This document shows, one piece after another, positions 38,396 to 47,916 of a stretch of 64,000 nt of DNA (positions are counted from its first letter, which is position 1; each line of letters begins with the position of its first letter). Both the position numbers and the translations under genes were made by a program. The notes below the pieces were generated by a model that did no database searches, was not told where the DNA came from, and saw only the letters and a program-made list of their open reading frames with translations. Source of the stretch: Chromobacterium sp. ATCC 53434. Lineage in GTDB: Bacteria > Pseudomonadota > Gammaproteobacteria > Burkholderiales > Chromobacteriaceae. Where the stretch lies: positions 1,736,001 through 1,800,000 of the forward strand of contig NZ_CP025429.1 of the NCBI RefSeq assembly GCF_002848345.1. Reading direction: 5' to 3'.

Positions 38396-39019
38396 GCGGT
38401 GTGCTCCGGACGGACGGTTCGCTTGTTATTGATGGGGCAGAGCATGACATTATTTCATGCTTTCTGCCGCAGTTATGCTGATAAACCAGCATTCTATAGC
38501 TGGCATCACTGCGTTGAAGAATGAATGAATAATATGAGTCTGGTTTGAGCGGGGATTCGCTTTGTGTTGTGAATTGTTAATTAAAAAAGAGCGTTTGATT
38601 TTTATATTGTCCGCCGCGAATGGCCCGCCGCCGTAAGGCCTTGGCGGAGCGGGATTTGCCGATTTCCCATCGGCGCCGCGCGGTCTGCCGGTGTTTTTAC
38701 CATTTATTTACATTGCATGGCCGAATCATTGCCGACTTTTATTCTTCCTGCTCGGGAATGCCCGGCCAAGCGCGCTTTGCGTTGCGAGCGGGTGGACGGA
38801 AAGGGCGGACGGGTGGCGGCGGGCGCGGCTTGCCGGCGCTGGTTTTTCTTTCATTTTCGAACATGACATCTTCGTTTTTTGCGCAAATCGTTCAATCCGG
38901 ACTAGGCAATGCCGGCGAACGATGTCATTCTTTTCCGCTTTGATTATTCGGACCCGGTTTTCGACCAGCCGGGCGGCGCGGGCGCTTGCCGCGCGGCAGA
39001 ACGATAGAGTGAGTTGGAT
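38396..39019. other. long intergenic region between efflux operon and lysine permease
   Basis: 624 bases with no credible gene; short frames inside lack ribosome sites and coding character. The left third (to ~38620) is AT-rich and carries the inverted-repeat cluster of the efflux promoter. A hairpin GCCGAT-TTCCC-ATCGGC lies at 38658-38674. The right part must contain the permease promoter. I looked for a lysine riboswitch upstream of the permease and did not recognise one. Confidence 0.5.
38437..38503. promoter_or_regulatory. cluster of inverted repeats upstream of the efflux operon
   Basis: Three dyads in under 70 bp, starting about 40 bp upstream of mdtA: AGCATGA / TCATGCT with a 7-nt spacer (38441-38461, extendable to GCAGA...TCTGC); ATGCTG / CAGCAT with a 6-nt spacer (38475-38492); CCAGC / GCTGG with an 8-nt spacer (38486-38503). 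They look like operator sites for a dimeric repressor or activator. Confidence 0.5.
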
Positions 39020-40543
39020 ATGAACAAGAAACAAGACGCGCCGGAGTTGAGGCGCTCGCTGCAGGCGCGCCACTTGTCGATGATCGCCATCGGCGGCTCG
39101 ATCGGCACCGGCCTGTTCCTGGCTTCCGGCGCCACCATCTCCGGCGCCGGCGCCGGCGGGGCGCTGCTGGCCTACGCGCTGGTCGGCCTGATGGTCTACT
39201 TCCTGATGACCAGCCTGGGCGAGATGGCGGCCTTCATGCCGGTGTCCGGCTCCTTCCAGGTCTACGGCTCGCGCTTTGTCGATCCGGCCTTCGGCTTCGC
39301 CCAGGGCTGGAACTACTGGTACAACTGGGCCATCACGGTGGCGGTGGAACTGGCCGCGGCCTCCATCATCATGAACTACTGGTTCCCCGGCATGCCGGGC
39401 GTGGTGTGGAGCGGCGGCTTCCTGGCCATCATCTTCGCGCTGAACTACTTCTCGGTGAAGGGCTTCGGCGAGGCCGAGTTCTGGTGCTCGATGCTGAAGG
39501 TGGCCACCATCGTCGCCTTCATCATCATCGGTTTCATGATGATTTTCGGCATCATGACCGAGCCGAACCCGAACCGCATCGCGCCGGGCCTGTCGGTGAT
39601 GATGCAGGGCGAGGGCCCCTTCGTCGGCGGCCTGGCCGCCTTCGTCGGCGTCGCCATGGTGGTGGGCTTCTCCTTCCAGGGCACCGAGCTGATCGGCGTC
39701 GCCGCCGGCGAGTCCGCCAATCCGGGGCGCACCATTCCGCGCGCGGTGCGGCAGATCTTCTGGCGCATCCTGATGTTCTACATGCTGTCCATCCTGATCA
39801 TCGGCCTGATCCTGCCGCACAACGACCCGTCGCTGCTGAAGAACGACATGAAGGACGTCGGCGCCAGCCCGTTCACGCTGGTGTTCAACCGCGCCGGCCT
39901 CGCTTTCGCCGCCAGCCTGATGAACGCGGTGATCCTGTCGGCCATCCTGTCTGCCGGCAATTCCGGCATGTACGCGTCCACCCGCATGCTGTACGCGATG
40001 GCCAAGAACGGCATGGCGCCGAAGGCCTTCGGCAAGCTCAGCGACAACGGCGTGCCGCGCAACGCGCTGTATGCGACCATGCTGGTGGCCTGCCTGTGCT
40101 TCCTGACCTCGCTGTTCCAGAGCAACGCGGTCTATATGTGGCTGCTGAACTCGTCCGGCATGACCGGCTTCATCGCCTGGCTGGGCGTGGCGATCAGCCA
40201 CTACCGCTTCCGTCGCGCCTATGTGAGGCAGGGCTACAGCCTGGCCGATCTGCCGTACAAGGCCAGGTGGTTCCCGCTGGGGCCGCTGTTCGCCTTCGCG
40301 CTGTGCCTGTTGATCATGCTGGGCCAGAACTACACCGCCTTCACCGCCGCCAAGGTGGACTGGAACGGGGTGATCGCCACCTATCTGGGCATTCCGCTGT
40401 TCCTGGCGCTGTGGTGGGGCTACCGCGCCAAGCACAAGACCCGCATGGTGCCGCTGGACAAGATCGAGCTGGCCGAGGCGCATCGCAAGGCGCTGGATCT
40501 GCGCGAGGAAGGCGGCGGCAAGCTGGCCGCCAGCAAAGCGTGA
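39020..40543 (+). CDS. lysP: amino acid permease of the APC family, LysP-like lysine permease
   Basis: 507 aa with 12 predicted membrane helices. The N-terminal part reads LRRSLQARHLSMIAIGGSIGTGLFLASGATISGAG, the consensus amphipathic motif of the AAT/LysP group (shown over two segments). FLMTSLGEMAAFMPVSGSF and GWNYWYNWAITVAVEL follow, with SVKGFGEAEFWCSMLKV in the middle; all are close to E. coli LysP. It should import lysine with protons. Start is the ATG at 39020; an alternative TTG at 39014 adds two residues. It has a 3' terminator and stands alone. It could carry a different cationic or aromatic amino acid, since the group is hard to split by eye. Confidence 0.85.
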   Translation: MNKKQDAPELRRSLQARHLSMIAIGGSIGTGLFLASGATISGAGAGGALLAYALVGLMVYFLMTSLGEMAAFMPVSGSFQVYGSRFVDPAFGFAQGWNYWYNWAITVAVELAAASIIMNYWFPGMPGVVWSGGFLAIIFALNYFSVKGFGEAEFWCSMLKVATIVAFIIIGFMMIFGIMTEPNPNRIAPGLSVMMQGEGPFVGGLAAFVGVAMVVGFSFQGTELIGVAAGESANPGRTIPRAVRQIFWRILMFYMLSILIIGLILPHNDPSLLKNDMKDVGASPFTLVFNRAGLAFAASLMNAVILSAILSAGNSGMYASTRMLYAMAKNGMAPKAFGKLSDNGVPRNALYATMLVACLCFLTSLFQSNAVYMWLLNSSGMTGFIAWLGVAISHYRFRRAYVRQGYSLADLPYKARWFPLGPLFAFALCLLIMLGQNYTAFTAAKVDWNGVIATYLGIPLFLALWWGYRAKHKTRMVPLDKIELAEAHRKALDLREEGGGKLAASKA

Positions 40544-40551
40544 TTTTGACG

Positions 40552-40577
40552 ACAGGCCCCGGCGGGGCCTGTTTTTT
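40552..40577 (+). terminator. rho-independent terminator of the permease gene
   Basis: 9-bp GC stem (40552-40560 with 40564-40572), GGC loop, six T. Confidence 0.92.
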
Positions 40578-40634
40578 CATCAGCCATCGCGCCCATCGGG
40601 CGCGGCTTGTCGCACCGGGGGGAGAAGCCATCGC

Positions 40635-41141
40635 ATGAGTCCTCAACAAATCGTGGGAATGGCGGCCAGACTGTTTGCGCTGTGGCTGATCATGATCGCC
40701 TTGCAGGGCCTGAGCATGGCCGTGGCGCTGGCCAAGCAGTACTCTGGCGGCGAAGGCGCGGCGATGTTCTATGTCATGCCGCTGCTGCCATTGTTGCTGG
40801 CGGCCTTTCTCTGGTCTTGCCCGATGTTCGTCGCGCAGAAGCTGCTGCCGCGGACCGACGGTGCGAACACCTTGAGCGTTCCCGGCCGCGAGCTGCTGGC
40901 CGCCGGGGTGGCCATTCTCGGCATCTGGACGCTATTGCGCGTATTGCCGCCGTTGTTTGCCGTTTTGGGTTTGGCGATGGTCAATCGTCCGATGTTGGGG
41001 TATTACTTCACCCCGGATCGTCTCGTCGATTTGTCCAGCAGCGCGCTGGAGGCCGGACTGGGCATATTCCTGGCGGCCAGACCAAGGCTGGTGGCGCGCA
41101 AGATCATGCCGGGCGAAGCGGTTTCGACTGGCCGCGAATAG
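40635..41141 (+). CDS. inner membrane protein of unknown function
   Basis: 168 aa with three clear hydrophobic helices: ~8-32, ~44-64 (YVMPLLPLLLAAFLWSC) and ~88-113. A polar 30-residue stretch follows (YYFTPDRLVDLSSSALEAG), then a short C-terminal helix and an amphipathic end. No motif recognised. ATG at 40635 with GGGGGAGA about 10 nt upstream. Single-gene unit between two terminators. Confidence 0.7.
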   Translation: MSPQQIVGMAARLFALWLIMIALQGLSMAVALAKQYSGGEGAAMFYVMPLLPLLLAAFLWSCPMFVAQKLLPRTDGANTLSVPGRELLAAGVAILGIWTLLRVLPPLFAVLGLAMVNRPMLGYYFTPDRLVDLSSSALEAGLGIFLAARPRLVARKIMPGEAVSTGRE

Positions 41142-41185
41142 CCTTGGCGGCGGCATCGGAAGCGTGCCGAACCGTTTGACGACGG

Positions 41186-41233
41186 TAAATGTAAAAGCCC
41201 GCTGGCAAGCGGGCTTTTTTACGTTTACATTTA
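41186..41233. terminator. bidirectional terminator with long imperfect arms
   Basis: Core 11-bp stem (41193-41203 with 41208-41218), GGCA loop, T-run. Outer arms TAAATGTAAA and TTTACATTTA continue the pairing after a small bulge. Confidence 0.88.
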
Positions 41234-41275
41234 TGGTCCTGAAAAGATTTTAAACACCCGCCAGCGGAGCGTCGC

Positions 41276-41977
41276 ATGCAGTTGCTGTCCATCTTCATGA
41301 CCAAATTCCTTTTCGTGATGGCGGCGCTGCTTCCCATCATGAATCCGCCGGGCCTGGTGCCCATCTTCATTTCGATGACGGCGCGCAACACCCCGCAGCA
41401 GCGGCGCTATCTGGCGCGCCGCATCGCGCTGTACTGCGCGCTGTTGCTGGTCGGCAGCATGTATATCGGCGGCTATGTGCTGTCCTTCTTCGGTGTATCG
41501 CTGCCGGTGGTGCAGATGTCCGGCGGCCTGCTGATCACCTTCGCCGCCTGGCGCATGCTGAACGACACGCCGGCCGAGCCCAGCCAGGCCTCGCCGGAGC
41601 CGGCGCGCGCCGACAGCCAGGCCGAGCTGAAACAACGCGCCTTCTATCCGCTGACCTTCCCGCTGACGGTGGGGCCGGGTTCGATCTCGGTGGCCATCAC
41701 CATAGGCGCGACGCTGACCGGCAGCGGCAAGGGCATCGTCCGCTACGCGGTGGCGCCGCTGGCCGGTTCCGCCGCCATCCTGGCCTGCAGCGTGCTGGTC
41801 TATCTGTGCTACAGCCACGCCGACAAGCTGCTGCGCTATCTGGGACAGACCGGCTCGGTGGTGTTTCTGCGGCTGTCGGCCTTCATCCTGCTGTGCCTGG
41901 GCGTGCAGATCATGTGGGACGGCTTCGGCGAGCTGGCCGGGCAGTGGCTGCGCGACAACGCCGCGCTGCTGCGCTGA
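41276..41977 (+). CDS. MarC-family (UPF0056) inner membrane protein
   Basis: 233 aa with six predicted helices. Family hallmarks: ALLPIMNPPGLVPIFISMTA in TM1 and YPLTFPLTVGPGSISVAITIGA in the central hairpin (split here for length), which gives the NPxG/xGPG signature repeated in the two halves. The polar loop ~100-122 (PAEPSQASPEPARADSQ) separates the repeats. MarC proteins were once linked to multiple antibiotic resistance, but their transport role is unsettled. ATG at 41276. Stands alone between a terminator and a dehydrogenase gene 90 nt downstream. Confidence 0.9.
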   Translation: MQLLSIFMTKFLFVMAALLPIMNPPGLVPIFISMTARNTPQQRRYLARRIALYCALLLVGSMYIGGYVLSFFGVSLPVVQMSGGLLITFAAWRMLNDTPAEPSQASPEPARADSQAELKQRAFYPLTFPLTVGPGSISVAITIGATLTGSGKGIVRYAVAPLAGSAAILACSVLVYLCYSHADKLLRYLGQTGSVVFLRLSAFILLCLGVQIMWDGFGELAGQWLRDNAALLR

Positions 41978-42067
41978 GCCTGGTCCTCGTTTGATCTGAG
42001 GCAAGGCGCGGGGGAGGGCGGCGGCTCAGACTGGGTTCATGACATCGTTTTAACCAAGGAGATGGTC

Positions 42068-43201
42068 ATGAGCGTCAGCGCTTTCTTCATTCCCTCGTTC
42101 AATCTGATGGGCGCCGGCTGTCTGAGCCAGGCGATAGCGGAGATGCGCGGCCACGGCTTCCGCCGCGCGCTGATCGTCACCGACGCCGGGCTGGTCAAGT
42201 CCGGCCTGGCCGGCAGGGTGGCCGAGATGCTGGGCCAGGCGGACATTGAGCCGGTGGTGTTCGACGGCGTCCACGCCAACCCCGGCTGCGCCGACGTCGA
42301 GGCCGGCCTGGCGCTGCTGCGCGACAAGCGCTGCGACGCGGTGGTGTCGCTGGGCGGCGGCTCGCCGCACGACTGCGCCAAGGCCATCGCGCTGGTGGCG
42401 GTGAACGGCGGCCGCATCCAGGACTACGAGGGCGTCGACAAGTCGGCCAAGCCGCAGCTGCCGCTGGTGGCGATCAACACCACCGCCGGCACCGCGTCGG
42501 AAATGACGCGTTTCTGCATCATCACCGACGAGTCGCGCCGCATCAAGATGGCCATCGTCGACAAACATGTCACGCCGATACTGTCGGTCAACGATCCGGA
42601 AACGATGGCCGGCATGCCGCCGTCGCTGACGGCCGCCACCGGCATGGACGCGCTGACCCACGCGGTGGAGGCCTATGTGTCCACCGCGGCCACGCCCATC
42701 ACCGACGCCTGCGCCTTGAAGGCGGTGGCGCTGATCGCCGGCTTCCTGCGCCGGGCGGTGCACGACGGCCGCGACATGGAAGCGCGCGAGGCGATGGCCT
42801 ACGCCCAGTTCCTGGCCGGCATGGCCTTCAACAACGCCTCGCTCGGCTATGTGCATGCGATGGCGCACCAACTGGGCGGTTTCTACGACCTGCCGCACGG
42901 CGTCTGCAACGCGGTGCTGCTGCCGCATGTCCAGGCCTTCAACGCGGTCGAGGCCGGCGAGCGCCTGGGCGACGTCGCGTGGGCGCTGGGCGAGCCGGAC
43001 GGCGACGCCCGGGCCGCCATCGCGGCGATCGGGCGGCTGTCGGCCGACGTCGGCATCCCGCCGGGCCTGCGGGCGCTGGACGTGCGCGAGGCCGACATTC
43101 CGCTGCTGGCCGACAACGCGCTGCGCGACGCCTGCGGCCTGACCAATCCGCGCCGCGCCAGCCACGAGGAGCTGTGCGCGATCTTCCGCGCGGCGATGTA
43201 G
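42068..43201 (+). CDS. iron-containing alcohol dehydrogenase (group III)
   Basis: 377 aa. NAD-binding part with [17 protein letters not shown] (~97-113) and [11 protein letters not shown]. The metal site shows D and H of [11 protein letters not shown] (~200), then [19 protein letters not shown] and VLLPHV, supplying the two further His ligands. Fits the YiaY/FucO/propanediol-oxidoreductase type, which interconverts short alcohols and aldehydes. I choose the ATG at 42068 because AAGGAG lies 6 nt before it; the in-frame ATG at 42062 abuts the ribosome site. Probably monocistronic. Exact substrate unknown. Confidence 0.93.
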   Translation: MSVSAFFIPSFNLMGAGCLSQAIAEMRGHGFRRALIVTDAGLVKSGLAGRVAEMLGQADIEPVVFDGVHANPGCADVEAGLALLRDKRCDAVVSLGGGSPHDCAKAIALVAVNGGRIQDYEGVDKSAKPQLPLVAINTTAGTASEMTRFCIITDESRRIKMAIVDKHVTPILSVNDPETMAGMPPSLTAATGMDALTHAVEAYVSTAATPITDACALKAVALIAGFLRRAVHDGRDMEAREAMAYAQFLAGMAFNNASLGYVHAMAHQLGGFYDLPHGVCNAVLLPHVQAFNAVEAGERLGDVAWALGEPDGDARAAIAAIGRLSADVGIPPGLRALDVREADIPLLADNALRDACGLTNPRRASHEELCAIFRAAM

Positions 43202-43362
43202 CGCGAACCGAGGGAGGGGCGGCGTTTGGGCTAGGGGGCGCCAAATGCCGCCGCCGGCCGCGCGATAGCGCCGGATGTGATTTAGCAAGCGCGCGGTTTT
43301 CAGGCAAGATAGCCGGGTAATGACAGCCGGCTCGCGGCCGGCGACGAGAAAGAGAGAAGCGA

Positions 43363-44544
43363 ATGTCCGACCCGCATCACGCCCCCCTGCATCCGGAAAC
43401 GCTGGCCATCCGCGCCGGTCGCGCCGTCAGCGAATTCGGCGAGCACAGCCAGGCCCTGTTCCTCACCTCCAGCTTCACCTACGAATCGGCGGCCCAGGCC
43501 GCGGCGATGTTCCTCGGCGAGCTCGAGGGCTATACCTATTCCCGCTTCACCAATCCCACGGTGTCGGCGTTCCAGCAGCGGCTGGCGCAGATGGAGGGCG
43601 GCGAGCGCGCCATCGCCACCGCCACCGGCATGGCGGCGATCCAGGCCATCATGATGACGCTGCTGCAGGCCGGCGACCACATCGTGTCGTCGCAAAGCCT
43701 GTTCGGCTCCACCACCAATCTGTTCGCGGGCCAGCTGTCGAAGTTCGGCGTCGCCACCACCTTTGTCGATGCGCGCGACCTGGCCGCCTGGCGCGAGGCG
43801 CTGCGGCCGAACACCAGGCTGCTGTTCCTGGAGACGCCGTCCAATCCGCTGACTGAGGTCGCCGACGTCGCCGCGATCGCCGACATCGCCCACGCTCACG
43901 GCGCGTTGTTGGTGGTCGACAACAGTTTCTGTTCGCCGGCCTTGCAGCAGCCGCTGAAGCTGGGCGCCGACCTGGTCATGCATTCCGCCACCAAATTTAT
44001 CGACGGCCACGGCCGGGTGATGGGCGGCGCCGTCGTCGGCGGCGACAAGCTGATCGAGCAGATCTATCTGCATGTGCGCGCCGCCGGCCCGTCGTTGTCG
44101 CCGTTCAACGCCTGGACGCTGCTGTCCGGTCTGGAGACGCTGCATCTGCGGATGGAGAAGCACAGCGCCAACGCGTTGCAGCTGGCGCGCTGGCTGGAGA
44201 CGCAGCCCGGCGTCGAGCGCGTCTACTATCCGGGACTGGAGAGCCATCCGCAGCACGAGCTGGCGCTGCGCCAGCAGAAGAGCGGCGGGGCGGTGGTGTC
44301 CTTCGTCGTCAAGGGCGGCCGCGAGGCGGCCTGGCGGGTGGTCGACGCCGTCGAGGTGATCTCGCGTACCGCCAATCTGGGCGATGTGAAAACCACCATT
44401 ACCCATCCGGCCAGCACCACCCACGCCCGCGTCACGCCGGAGGCGCGCGCCCAGGCGGGCATCGTCGAGGGGCTGTTGCGCGTCAGCGTCGGCCTGGAAA
44501 ATGTGCTCGACCTTCAACAAGATCTGTTGCGGGGTCTTGACTAA
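43363..44544 (+). CDS. metZ: O-succinylhomoserine sulfhydrylase
   Basis: 393 aa PLP enzyme of the Cys/Met metabolism family. It makes homocysteine directly from O-succinylhomoserine and sulfide in methionine synthesis. Landmarks: YSRFTNPTVSAFQQRLAQME, ATATGMAAIQ, SQSLFGSTTNLF, ETPSNPL, VVDNSFCSPALQQPL, and the Schiff-base lysine in HSATKFIDGHG (K211). ISRTANLGDVKTTITHPAS is near the C-terminus. The combination and length match MetZ rather than MetB/MetC. Start ATG 43363 with GAGAGAAG upstream. Single gene with a strong terminator. Confidence 0.93.
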   Translation: MSDPHHAPLHPETLAIRAGRAVSEFGEHSQALFLTSSFTYESAAQAAAMFLGELEGYTYSRFTNPTVSAFQQRLAQMEGGERAIATATGMAAIQAIMMTLLQAGDHIVSSQSLFGSTTNLFAGQLSKFGVATTFVDARDLAAWREALRPNTRLLFLETPSNPLTEVADVAAIADIAHAHGALLVVDNSFCSPALQQPLKLGADLVMHSATKFIDGHGRVMGGAVVGGDKLIEQIYLHVRAAGPSLSPFNAWTLLSGLETLHLRMEKHSANALQLARWLETQPGVERVYYPGLESHPQHELALRQQKSGGAVVSFVVKGGREAAWRVVDAVEVISRTANLGDVKTTITHPASTTHARVTPEARAQAGIVEGLLRVSVGLENVLDLQQDLLRGLD

Positions 44545-44572
44545 GCGCTTTTAACGCGTGTTTCATTCAAAC

Positions 44573-44601
44573 GGCAGTCTAAAATTAGACTGCCTTTTTT
44601 T
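44573..44601 (+). terminator. rho-independent terminator of metZ
   Basis: Perfect 9-bp stem (44573-44581 with 44586-44594), AAAT loop, run of seven T. Confidence 0.93.
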
Positions 44602-44643
44602 GTTGGCCCCGAGAGATGGATGACGAGGCAAGTGGGGCATGCC

Positions 44644-44672
44644 TTGACATTCATCAAGTTAAAACGTAAGTT
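44644..44672 (+). promoter_or_regulatory. candidate sigma-70 promoter of the TetR-fadE unit
   Basis: TTGACA at 44644-44649, 17-bp spacer, then TAAGTT at 44667-44672 (a weak -10). The -10 lies inside the first PsrA-like operator, as expected for a repressed promoter. Confidence 0.5.
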
Positions 44673-44687
44673 TGAAACGCTTGTTCG
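44661..44687. promoter_or_regulatory. two tandem PsrA-like operators
   Basis: AAAAC-GTAA-GTTTG (44661-44674) and GAAAC-GCTT-GTTCG (44674-44687) each fit the published PsrA-type pattern (G/C)AAAC-N4-GTTT(G/C) with one mismatch. They adjoin at G44674 and end 10 bp before the regulator's first start codon, consistent with autoregulation. Confidence 0.55.
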
Positions 44688-44696
44688 AAAGCTGAG

Positions 44697-45386
44697 ATGA
44701 GCAAGACAAAACCACAAGCAAACACAATAAAGGCACTGGAGACCATGGAGGCTAATCGTCCCGACACCGCAACCCGCATTCTCGATGTGGCGGAACGCCT
44801 GTTCGTCGAGCACGGTTTCGAGGCGACGTCGCTGCGCATGATCACCCAGCAGGCCGAGGTGAATCTGGCCGCGGTGAACTATCACTTCGGCTCCAAGGAT
44901 GCGTTGTTCGAATCCGTGTTTCTGCGCAGGCTGGCTCCGTTGCTGGAGGACTGCCTGGCCGAACTGGACCGGTTGGAGGCGGAAGCCGGACCGTTGCCGT
45001 TGGAGCAGCTGGTGCTGTCCTTCATCCGGCCCTGTCTGGCCCTGTCCAAGGACCCGTCGCGCGGCGGCGCCATGTTCGTGCGGCTGCTGTCGCGCACGCT
45101 GGTGGAAAACCACCGCCTGTTGCGCGAGACCATCTCGCAGCAGTACAGCGTGTTCGTGCAGCGCTATAGCGGCGCCTTCCAACGGGCGCTGCCGCATCTG
45201 GAGCCGGAGCAGCTCGCCTGGCGCATGCACCTCGCCTTTAGCGTCATGTTCAACGCCTTCGCCGGCAACGATGTGCTGAAAATCTTCACGCGCAGCCAGA
45301 TCGTTACCGCCCGGGACCCGGACATGATCGTCAAGTATCTGGTGCCTTTCGTGATTGCCGGTTTGGTCGCGCCTGTCGAAAGCTGA
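44697..45386 (+). CDS. TetR-family regulator, PsrA-like (fatty-acid sensing)
   Basis: 229 aa from ATG 44697, or 213 aa from ATG 44745 (residue 17). The second start has GGAG just upstream and gives an N-terminus more like PsrA. N-terminal HTH: ATRILDVAERLFVEHGFEATSLRMITQQAEVNLAAVNYHFGSK (given in words: residues ~25-68 carry the TetR recognition helix with LAAVNYHFGSKDALF). The C-terminal ligand domain resembles Pseudomonas PsrA (YLVPFVIAGL at the end against MVPFLAAGM). PsrA-type proteins release DNA on binding long-chain acyl-CoA. Position directly before fadE, the shared operator pattern at fadL and the tandem sites upstream make it the likely repressor of this locus. Confidence 0.88.
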   Translation: MSKTKPQANTIKALETMEANRPDTATRILDVAERLFVEHGFEATSLRMITQQAEVNLAAVNYHFGSKDALFESVFLRRLAPLLEDCLAELDRLEAEAGPLPLEQLVLSFIRPCLALSKDPSRGGAMFVRLLSRTLVENHRLLRETISQQYSVFVQRYSGAFQRALPHLEPEQLAWRMHLAFSVMFNAFAGNDVLKIFTRSQIVTARDPDMIVKYLVPFVIAGLVAPVES

Positions 45387-45462
45387 TTCCGTCAGCGCGT
45401 CGAACGACAACAGCCAAAGCGGCGCGCGCGGAACCAAGGGGTCAACACGAGGGTAAAACACA

Positions 45463-47916
45463 ATGATTGCTGCCATTCTTCTGATCGTGCTGCTCGGCGC
45501 GCTGGCCTATTGCGCCGCGCCGGTGCTGGCCTGGACCGTAGTCGTCGCCGCCTGGCTCGCCGCGCTCCAGTTCGTCTTCCACTGTCCGCCGCACACCGCC
45601 GTCTGGGCGGTGTTCGCCGTTGTCGCCGCGGTGCTCAACATCGCGCCGCTGCGCCGCGCCGTGTTCACCGGCCCGGTATTCGGCGTGTTCAAGAAAATCA
45701 CGCCGGCGATGTCGCAGACCGAGCAGGAAGCCATCAACGCCGGCACCGTCTGGTGGGATCGCGACCTGTTTTCCGGCAAACCGGATTACGACCGCCTGCT
45801 GTCCTTCCCCGATCCGAAGCTGACGCCGGAGGAGCAGGCCTTCATCGACGGTCCGACCGAACAGCTGTGCGGCATGATCGACGACTGGAAGATCACCCAT
45901 GAGCTGAAGGACCTGCCGCCGGAAGTGTGGCAGTTCATCAAGGACCACGGCTTCCTGGGCATGATCGTCAAGAAGAAGTATGGCGGCCTGGAGTTCTCCA
46001 ATTACGCCCACGCCAAGGTGGTGACCAAGATCGCCACTCGCGGCGGCAGCGCCGCGGTGACGGTGATGGTGCCGAACTCGCTCGGGCCGGGCGAGCTGCT
46101 GCAGCATTACGGCACCGAGGATCAGAAGGACTACTACCTGCCGCGCCTGGCCAAGGGCGTCGAAGTGCCGTGCTTCGCGCTGACCAGCCCGTACGCCGGT
46201 TCCGACGCCGGCGCCATTCCGGACTTCGGCGTGGTCTGCCGCGGTTCCTACACCCACCCGCGCACCGGCGAGCGTTTCGACGACGTGCTGGGCGTGCGCG
46301 TCAGCTGGGAAAAGCGCTGGATCACGCTGGCGCCGGTCGCCACCATCCTGGGCCTGGCGTTCAAGATGTACGACCCGGACCGCCTGCTGGGCGACAAGGA
46401 AGACATCGGCATCACCTGCGCGCTGGTGCCGACCGAGCATATCGGCGTGGAAATCGGCCGCCGCCATTTCCCGGGCGGTTCCGTCTTCATGAACGGCCCG
46501 ACCTCGGGCAAGGACGTGTTCATTCCGCTGGAATGGATCATCGGCGGCCGCGAATACGCCGGCCAGGGCTGGAGGATGCTGGTCGAGTGCCTGTCGGTCG
46601 GCCGTTGCATCTCGCTGCCGGCGATGTCGGTCGCCTGCGGCAAGTTGACCACTTACACCACCGGCGCCTTCGCCCGCATCCGCGACCAGTTCGGCCTGCC
46701 GATCGGCAAGTTCGAGGGCGTGGACGAGGCGATGGCGCGCATCGGCGGCTTCACCTACCAGATGGAAGCGTCGCAGGACCTGGCGCTGACCGCGCTCGAC
46801 AACGGCGAGAAGCCGTCGGTGCTGTCCGCCATCCTGAAGTATCACAACACCGAGCGGATGCGCAAAACGCTGAACGACGCGATGGACGTGCACGGCGGCA
46901 AGACCGTGGTGCTGGGGCCGCGCAACTACCTGGCGCGCGGCTATCAGGCGGTTCCGATCGGCATCACCGTCGAGGGCGCCAACATCCTGACCCGTTCGAT
47001 GATCATCTACGGCCAGGGCGCGATCCGCTGCCATCCGTTCGTGCTGCGCGAGATGAAGTCGGCGATGGCCGATGACGGCGCCGAGTTCGACCAGGCGATC
47101 ACAGGCCACATCAACTTCGTGATCAGCAACTTCGTCCGTTCGCTGTGGCTGGGCCTGAGCGGCGCCTGCTTCGCCAAGAGCCCGAAGGGCGGCGCCACCG
47201 CGGCCTACTACAAACGCGTCACCCGTCTGTCCAGCGCCTTCGCGCTGCTGTCCGACATGGCGATGTTCAGCCTGGGCGGCTCGCTGAAGTTCCGCGAGAA
47301 GCTGTCGGCCCGTCTCGGCGACATGCTGTCCGGCCTGTATATCGCCACCGCCTCGCTGAAGCGTTTCGAGCGCGAGGGCGCGCCGAAGGAAGACATCGCC
47401 GTGATGAGCTGGGCGGTGGAGAACGCGCTGTACGACGTGCAGGTGGCGATGGACGGCTTCCTGGCCAACCTGCCCAGCCGCGGCCTGGCCTGGGTTCTGC
47501 GCCGGGTGATCTTCCCGTGGGGCCTGACGCTGAAGCCGGCGTCGGACCGCGTCGGCACCCAGGTGGCGCGCGCGATGATGGAGCCGGGCGCGACCCGCGA
47601 GCGTCTGACCCGCGGCATGTACGTGCCGAAGTCCGAGGACGATCCGGTAGGCGTGCTGGACCACGCGCTGCACGCCATCCTGGCTACCGAGCCGGTGGAG
47701 CAGAAACTGCGCAAGCTGGCGCGCGACGGCAAGTTCAAGACCATCACCGCCCGCGAGCGGCTGGCGGAGGCGCTGCAGACCGGCCTGATCAATCAGGAAG
47801 AGTTCGACGCCGTCACCCGCGCCCGCAAGCTGAAGCGCGATGTGATCATGGTGGACGACTTCGACAAGAAGCTGGAGCAGCATGACGACAAATTGCTGCA
47901 GCGCCTGATTTTCTAA
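45463..47916 (+). CDS. fadE: acyl-CoA dehydrogenase, FadE type
   Basis: 817 aa, matching E. coli FadE (814). Residues ~1-62 are hydrophobic with two to three helices, placing the enzyme at the inner membrane. ~80-440 form the acyl-CoA dehydrogenase N/M domains (FADE motifs GFLGMIVKKKYGG, VMVPNSLGPGELL, ALTSPYAGSDAG), followed by the FAD/C domain (LPAMSVACGK, YHNTERMRKTLNDAMDVHGGK). The long C-terminal extension (~560-817) is the DUF1974-like part typical of FadE. Catalyses the first, trans-2 double-bond-forming step of beta-oxidation. It follows the TetR gene by 76 nt with no terminator, so it is probably cotranscribed with it. Confidence 0.95.
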   Translation: MIAAILLIVLLGALAYCAAPVLAWTVVVAAWLAALQFVFHCPPHTAVWAVFAVVAAVLNIAPLRRAVFTGPVFGVFKKITPAMSQTEQEAINAGTVWWDRDLFSGKPDYDRLLSFPDPKLTPEEQAFIDGPTEQLCGMIDDWKITHELKDLPPEVWQFIKDHGFLGMIVKKKYGGLEFSNYAHAKVVTKIATRGGSAAVTVMVPNSLGPGELLQHYGTEDQKDYYLPRLAKGVEVPCFALTSPYAGSDAGAIPDFGVVCRGSYTHPRTGERFDDVLGVRVSWEKRWITLAPVATILGLAFKMYDPDRLLGDKEDIGITCALVPTEHIGVEIGRRHFPGGSVFMNGPTSGKDVFIPLEWIIGGREYAGQGWRMLVECLSVGRCISLPAMSVACGKLTTYTTGAFARIRDQFGLPIGKFEGVDEAMARIGGFTYQMEASQDLALTALDNGEKPSVLSAILKYHNTERMRKTLNDAMDVHGGKTVVLGPRNYLARGYQAVPIGITVEGANILTRSMIIYGQGAIRCHPFVLREMKSAMADDGAEFDQAITGHINFVISNFVRSLWLGLSGACFAKSPKGGATAAYYKRVTRLSSAFALLSDMAMFSLGGSLKFREKLSARLGDMLSGLYIATASLKRFEREGAPKEDIAVMSWAVENALYDVQVAMDGFLANLPSRGLAWVLRRVIFPWGLTLKPASDRVGTQVARAMMEPGATRERLTRGMYVPKSEDDPVGVLDHALHAILATEPVEQKLRKLARDGKFKTITARERLAEALQTGLINQEEFDAVTRARKLKRDVIMVDDFDKKLEQHDDKLLQRLIF

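Noticed and set aside
38620-38943. 107-codon frame in the gap before the lysine permease
   Set aside because: Biased composition, no ribosome site, no recognisable fold.
38600-39019. Lysine riboswitch upstream of the LysP-like permease
   Set aside because: I could not find the L-box core or a fitting set of helices; only a simple hairpin is present.
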